From positions 1 through 26,718 of the forward strand of contig JAEZLW010000159.1 in assembly GCA_023415145.1 (NCBI GenBank): a DNA stretch of 26,718 nucleotides, read 5' to 3'. The DNA comes from Bacillota bacterium. GTDB lineage: Bacteria > Bacillota > Clostridia > Christensenellales > Aristaeellaceae. Positions 24,127-26,718 of this stretch are shown in pieces; positions within the stretch are counted from its first letter, which is position 1; the number at the start of each line of letters is the position of its first letter. The translations under genes were made by a program, and so were the position numbers. The notes under the pieces were generated by a model that ran no database searches, was not told the origin of the DNA, and saw nothing but the letters and a program-made list of their open reading frames with translations.

Positions 24127-24335
24127 CAGTAAGCCTTCTTTCTGCCAATAATAAGAAACAGCATTGGGCCTATCAGATTGGGGAATACGCAGATCACAAG
24201 CCAAAGCCACTTGTTCAGGTTCTGTACGCCTTCTTTGAAAATCTTCAGTGCGCAATAAATGGCAAGGCCCAGTTGAATGGCGACCAGGGGCAGCAGCATC
24301 AGGATCAATTCCGTGGTAAGCTTGAATTCGTTCAT
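24126..24335 (-). CDS. Small PLDc_N-domain membrane protein (YxlE-like)
   Basis: This 69-residue protein has two transmembrane helices (residues ~9-32 and ~43-62) and the PLDc_N signature around NKWLWLVICVFPNLIGPMLF followed by GRKK. That small domain occurs alone or at the N-terminus of cardiolipin synthases and, as YxlE, next to the ABC exporter YxlFG in Bacillus subtilis. Here it heads the same three-gene operon and overlaps the ATPase start by 1 nt. AAGGAGG lies 9 nt before the ATG. It is likely an accessory or immunity-like subunit of the exporter; that role is inference. Confidence 0.85.
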   Translation of the reverse strand: MNEFKLTTELILMLLPLVAIQLGLAIYCALKIFKEGVQNLNKWLWLVICVFPNLIGPMLFLIIGRKKAY

Positions 24336-24365
24336 GTTTGTGACCTCCTTACTTGGTACGGTCTG

Positions 24366-24423
24366 ATGATACCAATAAGGTCGGTCATATGGGTAGTTAC
24401 CGGAGTCATATGGGGAGTCATAT
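24366..24423 (-). promoter_or_regulatory. Promoter region of the YxlEFG-like operon with tandem ATATGAC repeats
   Basis: Read on the minus strand, ATATGACTC starts at 24423, ATATGACTC at 24411 and ATATGACC at 24390. The repeats are spaced 12 and 21 bp, about one and two helical turns. A -10-like TATCAT (24371-24366) follows, without a good -35. The arrangement resembles tandem response-regulator sites at an activated promoter, with transcription starting near 24359. Confidence 0.5.
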
Positions 24424-24588
24424 CGTAAAAATCGCTAACGCGTTTTTTACGACTGTTGCAGAATTTCCTACGATTCTGCGCACTGTGCTTTGCTACGCTT
24501 GTTCAGTGCGCAGAATCGCGGGCAGGAAATTCTGTAAAAGCATAAGCAAAGCCTAAAAACAGGCGAAGCCTGTCGCTGATTTCGGTTG
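24424..24588. other. Structured intergenic segment with a long inverted repeat
   Basis: The 351-nt gap between the response-regulator stop and the PLDc_N start holds no convincing gene. Its middle is full of dyads. TCGTAAAAA / TTTTTACGA is at 24423-24431/24444-24452. A long imperfect stem has 11 bp (24459-24469/24524-24534) and 14 bp (24472-24485/24504-24517) around an 18-nt loop, with an AC/GCGGGC internal loop between. A small ACAGGC-GAA-GCCTGT hairpin lies at 24559-24573. It could be an untranslated leader, small RNA or relic of a short mobile repeat; none of these is proven. Confidence 0.55.
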
Positions 24589-24617
24589 AAAAACGAGGGG
24601 GCGGCGGCCCCCTCGTT
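24589..24617 (-). terminator. Intrinsic terminator of the two-component operon
   Basis: AACGAGGGGG (24592-24601) pairs with CCCCCTCGTT (24608-24617), a 10-bp stem with a 6-nt loop. On the minus strand it runs into five T residues (24593-24589), 70 nt after the response-regulator stop codon. Confidence 0.78.
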
Positions 24618-24686
24618 GCTCCCTGAGTTATATTGGAGTCTATATGATACTTTGAATTGCTTCGTACATGGCTATTTACCTTTCCA

Positions 24687-25322
24687 CTAGAACCCCAACT
24701 TCTTGAACGCGATCACGGCGTTGGCACGGTCGCTCACGCCCATTTTCATATAGATTTGGCTGATATAGTTTTTCACCGTACCAATGGTCAGATACAGCGC
24801 TTTGGCGATTTCACCGTTGCTTTTGCCCTCAGTAAGCAGCCGGATGATCTCCATCTCCCGCTGGGAAAAATCATCCAATGTCACGTTCGGTGCGGCGTTT
24901 TGATTCAGATGTGAGGTGATTTTGGCCGCGATCCTTCCAGGCAATATAATGCTTCCGTTCAGGCCGTCGCGGATGGCCTCCACCAGCTTTTCGCTGCCGA
25001 TGTCCTTGAGTAGGTAGCCCGAAGCGCCGTACGTCATGGCTTTGATGATGTACTCGTCGTCGTCAAAGGTGGTCAGTACGATGACAGTGGTATCAGGAAA
25101 ATCCCGCTTGATCAGCCGCGTCGCCTCCACGCCATCCATTTCGGGCATACGGATGTCCATCAGCACCACATGGGGTTTCAGTATCCCTGCCTGTTCATAG
25201 GCGGCCTTGCCGCTGCCGGCCTCCCCCACAACAGCTAGACCTTCGTGGGCTTGCAGCAGTGACTTGATGCCCTCGCGGATGATGGTTTGGTCGTCCGCCA
25301 GCAGGATTCTGATATCGCTCAT
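24687..25322 (-). CDS. NarL/LuxR-type response regulator
   Basis: This 211-residue two-domain regulator has a receiver domain (1-~120) with acidic pocket D10-D11, phosphorylation site D56 in VLMDIRMPEMDG, T in LTTFDD and K in YLLKD. The LuxR-type helix-turn-helix (~145-211) contains LLTEGKSNGEIAKAL and TVKNYISQIYMKMG. Its start overlaps the kinase stop by 4 nt (ATGA). As the regulator of the adjacent kinase, it is the obvious candidate to bind the ATATGAC repeats upstream of the YxlEFG-like exporter. Confidence 0.94.
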   Translation of the reverse strand: MSDIRILLADDQTIIREGIKSLLQAHEGLAVVGEAGSGKAAYEQAGILKPHVVLMDIRMPEMDGVEATRLIKRDFPDTTVIVLTTFDDDEYIIKAMTYGASGYLLKDIGSEKLVEAIRDGLNGSIILPGRIAAKITSHLNQNAAPNVTLDDFSQREMEIIRLLTEGKSNGEIAKALYLTIGTVKNYISQIYMKMGVSDRANAVIAFKKLGF

Positions 25323-26713
25323 AACTTTCCGCCTCCCGTCATTTGGCCGGCCGGAAGGACAATGCTTACGGTGAACCCTTCGCCCTTCATGCTGTCCGCC
25401 CGCAGGGTGCCGCCAATGCCCTCCACCCTTCTTGCCATGTTGTCAAGGCCAAAGCCGAACACAATAGAATCGGTACCCTGACCGTTATCGGAAAATGTCA
25501 TGTGGATGGTTCCCTTGTGCTCTGCAAGGAGCAGATCGGCCTCTGTGCTCCGCCCGTGCTTTATGCTGTTGGTGATGCATTCCTGTATGGCCCGAAGCAG
25601 TACATTTTGCTGAATGGGCAGAAGATCGGTTTTGATTTCCATGACGGCGTTGACGATAAGGCCCGTGTTCCTTTGGATATCGGAAAGAAGCCCGCTTACT
25701 GCTGGCTGGAACTGCATATCTCCGCCTGCCTGTATGGTCTTTACGGAATGGCGGATGTCGAGAAGACCGCGCTTTACCTGCTCTTTCGCCAAGGCGAATT
25801 TTTCCCTGGCCGCGGTATCATTTTGGTCCAGCAGCTTTTCGCCCGCTTCGATGGCAATGGCCGCGCTGGTCAGCGTATGGCCTACGGTATCGTGTATTTC
25901 TCCTGTGATCCTGTTTCTCTCGGCCAATACGGCCATTTCCTCCAGCATCAGAGATTGCTCCTTTAGCGTTTTTAACGCGGTTTGAAGACGCGTGTTCAAA
26001 AGAAGCTGCTTTTTCAGCATATAAAAGGACATGAACACCATGATATACACCAACAGATTCACGTAGATGTAGCTGATGATGTCATCAGGCGAGATAACAG
26101 GGGCTGATGCAACTTTCAGAATGTTGATGGCAAGGTAGGCGATCAGCATGGAAGCGGAATAGACTTTTGCTGTTTTCGGGGGAAATGCGTTGACGATGCC
26201 CGCCATTACGGCCAGCACAAGAAACTGGCCGCTGCGCGTTGTATCCAGGTAATCCACCGCCAAAACCAGCGGGATCTGCGCGATGGCAACCATATGGTAC
26301 AACGGTTTGGGGAGCTTTTTGCCGGCCAGCCCATGTATAATCATCAGCAAAAAGCAAGCGCTCAGCAGCCAGCCGATAACTGGGGAATAGTCTTGTGTCA
26401 TGCCCAGGGTCATGATGCGCATCGAAAAAACCTCGTATGCCACCACGAGCAGCACAAATATGCCCTGGCGAATATGGCTGTCGATCTCCATATCCTTTAT
26501 TTCATCCGGTTGTTCCGCTTCCCTTTTGCGGGTCAAAAACAGATAGACCGCCGCGGCCAGGATGTTGAATATCACGATGGCGATGATGTACAGGGTTTTT
26601 TTGAGGTTGGAAATATTGTTGTTTTCCCAGCAATGCTTGATAAAATAGGCCTGAATCAACACCTGCATGAGTATGCCAGGCCCTATGATGGGGAGGATGT
26701 CGTTGATGTTCAT
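25319..26713 (-). CDS. Membrane sensor histidine kinase (HisKA_3/NarL-partner type)
   Basis: This 464-residue kinase has an N-terminal membrane part with about eight hydrophobic segments (~8-26, 40-60, 83-105, 112-130, 142-156, 163-177, 186-200, 213-232). A coiled linker (235-265) leads to the H-box ERNRITGEIHDTVGHTL with His274 and a HATPase domain with N-box CITNSIKHG, DNGQG and FGLDNMARRVEGIGG. The first two segments, with NLKK between them and TRKR after, resemble the PLDc_N protein at 24126-24335. The start is ATG 26713, only 5 nt from the window edge. An upstream start cannot be excluded and its ribosome site is not visible. It is co-transcribed with the response regulator. Confidence 0.9.
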   Translation of the reverse strand: MNINDILPIIGPGILMQVLIQAYFIKHCWENNNISNLKKTLYIIAIVIFNILAAAVYLFLTRKREAEQPDEIKDMEIDSHIRQGIFVLLVVAYEVFSMRIMTLGMTQDYSPVIGWLLSACFLLMIIHGLAGKKLPKPLYHMVAIAQIPLVLAVDYLDTTRSGQFLVLAVMAGIVNAFPPKTAKVYSASMLIAYLAINILKVASAPVISPDDIISYIYVNLLVYIMVFMSFYMLKKQLLLNTRLQTALKTLKEQSLMLEEMAVLAERNRITGEIHDTVGHTLTSAAIAIEAGEKLLDQNDTAAREKFALAKEQVKRGLLDIRHSVKTIQAGGDMQFQPAVSGLLSDIQRNTGLIVNAVMEIKTDLLPIQQNVLLRAIQECITNSIKHGRSTEADLLLAEHKGTIHMTFSDNGQGTDSIVFGFGLDNMARRVEGIGGTLRADSMKGEGFTVSIVLPAGQMTGGGKL

Positions 26714-26718
26714 AGTGC

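Noticed and set aside
24459..24534. Integron attC-like site
   Set aside because: The long interrupted stem is attC-like in outline, but the GTT-type core sites are absent and there is no integrase or cassette nearby.
24353..24556. Plus-strand open frame of 67 codons in the structured intergenic region
   Set aside because: It is built from repeat and hairpin sequence, has no ribosome site and resembles nothing.

Overview
The window looks like chromosomal DNA from a Gram-positive anaerobe, most likely Bacillota, class Clostridia. The evidence is strong Shine-Dalgarno sequences, sigma-A promoters, many short intrinsic terminators, lipoprotein-type signal peptides, a YmaF-family protein, a YxlEFG-like exporter and a Clostridia-like mgl operon. 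Base composition is about half GC by eye. This placement is inference: no rRNA or other marker gene is present. I saw no tRNA, rRNA, CRISPR array, phage or insertion sequence.

Layout. 1-495: the 3' end of a GH88 unsaturated glucuronyl hydrolase. 0.6-2.4 kb: an OGG1-type DNA glycosylase and a PHP-domain phosphoesterase. 2.66-3.51 kb: a histidine-rich YmaF-family protein with five 14-residue repeats. 3.57-5.26 kb (minus): an ABC exporter whose ATPase and permease genes each carry one A-run frameshift. 5.45-7.08 kb: a lipoprotein with a sulfite-oxidase-type molybdopterin fold, then a PanE/ApbA-type reductase. 7.24-11.28 kb: a complete mglBAC sugar importer followed by a coupled 67-residue single-span membrane protein and a strong terminator. 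11.4-12.9 kb: a secreted FN3-GH18 chitinase-like enzyme. 13.0-15.3 kb: an aldo/keto reductase, a PhnB-like VOC protein and an HD-domain protein. 15.4-16.7 kb: a divergent cupin/LysR pair. 16.8-19.9 kb (minus): an ASCH protein and an 821-codon four-module sulfur-transfer flavoprotein (CoA-disulfide reductase, rhodanese, TusA, DsrE-like). Both of these genes end in copies of the same two-hairpin element. 20.2-22.4 kb: a GH78 alpha-L-rhamnosidase. 22.4-26.7 kb (minus): a histidine kinase and response regulator, a structured 350-nt intergenic region, then a PLDc_N small membrane protein with an ABC ATPase and permease (YxlEFG-like).

How it fits together. GH88, GH78, GH18 and mgl suggest a saprophytic or gut lifestyle using plant and other polysaccharides. 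The two-component system probably controls the YxlEFG-like exporter: they are adjacent and co-oriented, tandem ATATGAC repeats lie upstream of the exporter, and the kinase N-terminus resembles the exporter's small PLDc_N protein. The four-module flavoprotein has a perfect dyad centred near -41 of a plausible promoter, which suggests control by a CRP/FNR-family activator. The most unusual points are this kinase/exporter arrangement with its structured intergenic DNA, the four-module sulfur carrier protein, the small protein at the end of mgl, the His-rich repeat YmaF protein, and the paired frameshifts in the first exporter.
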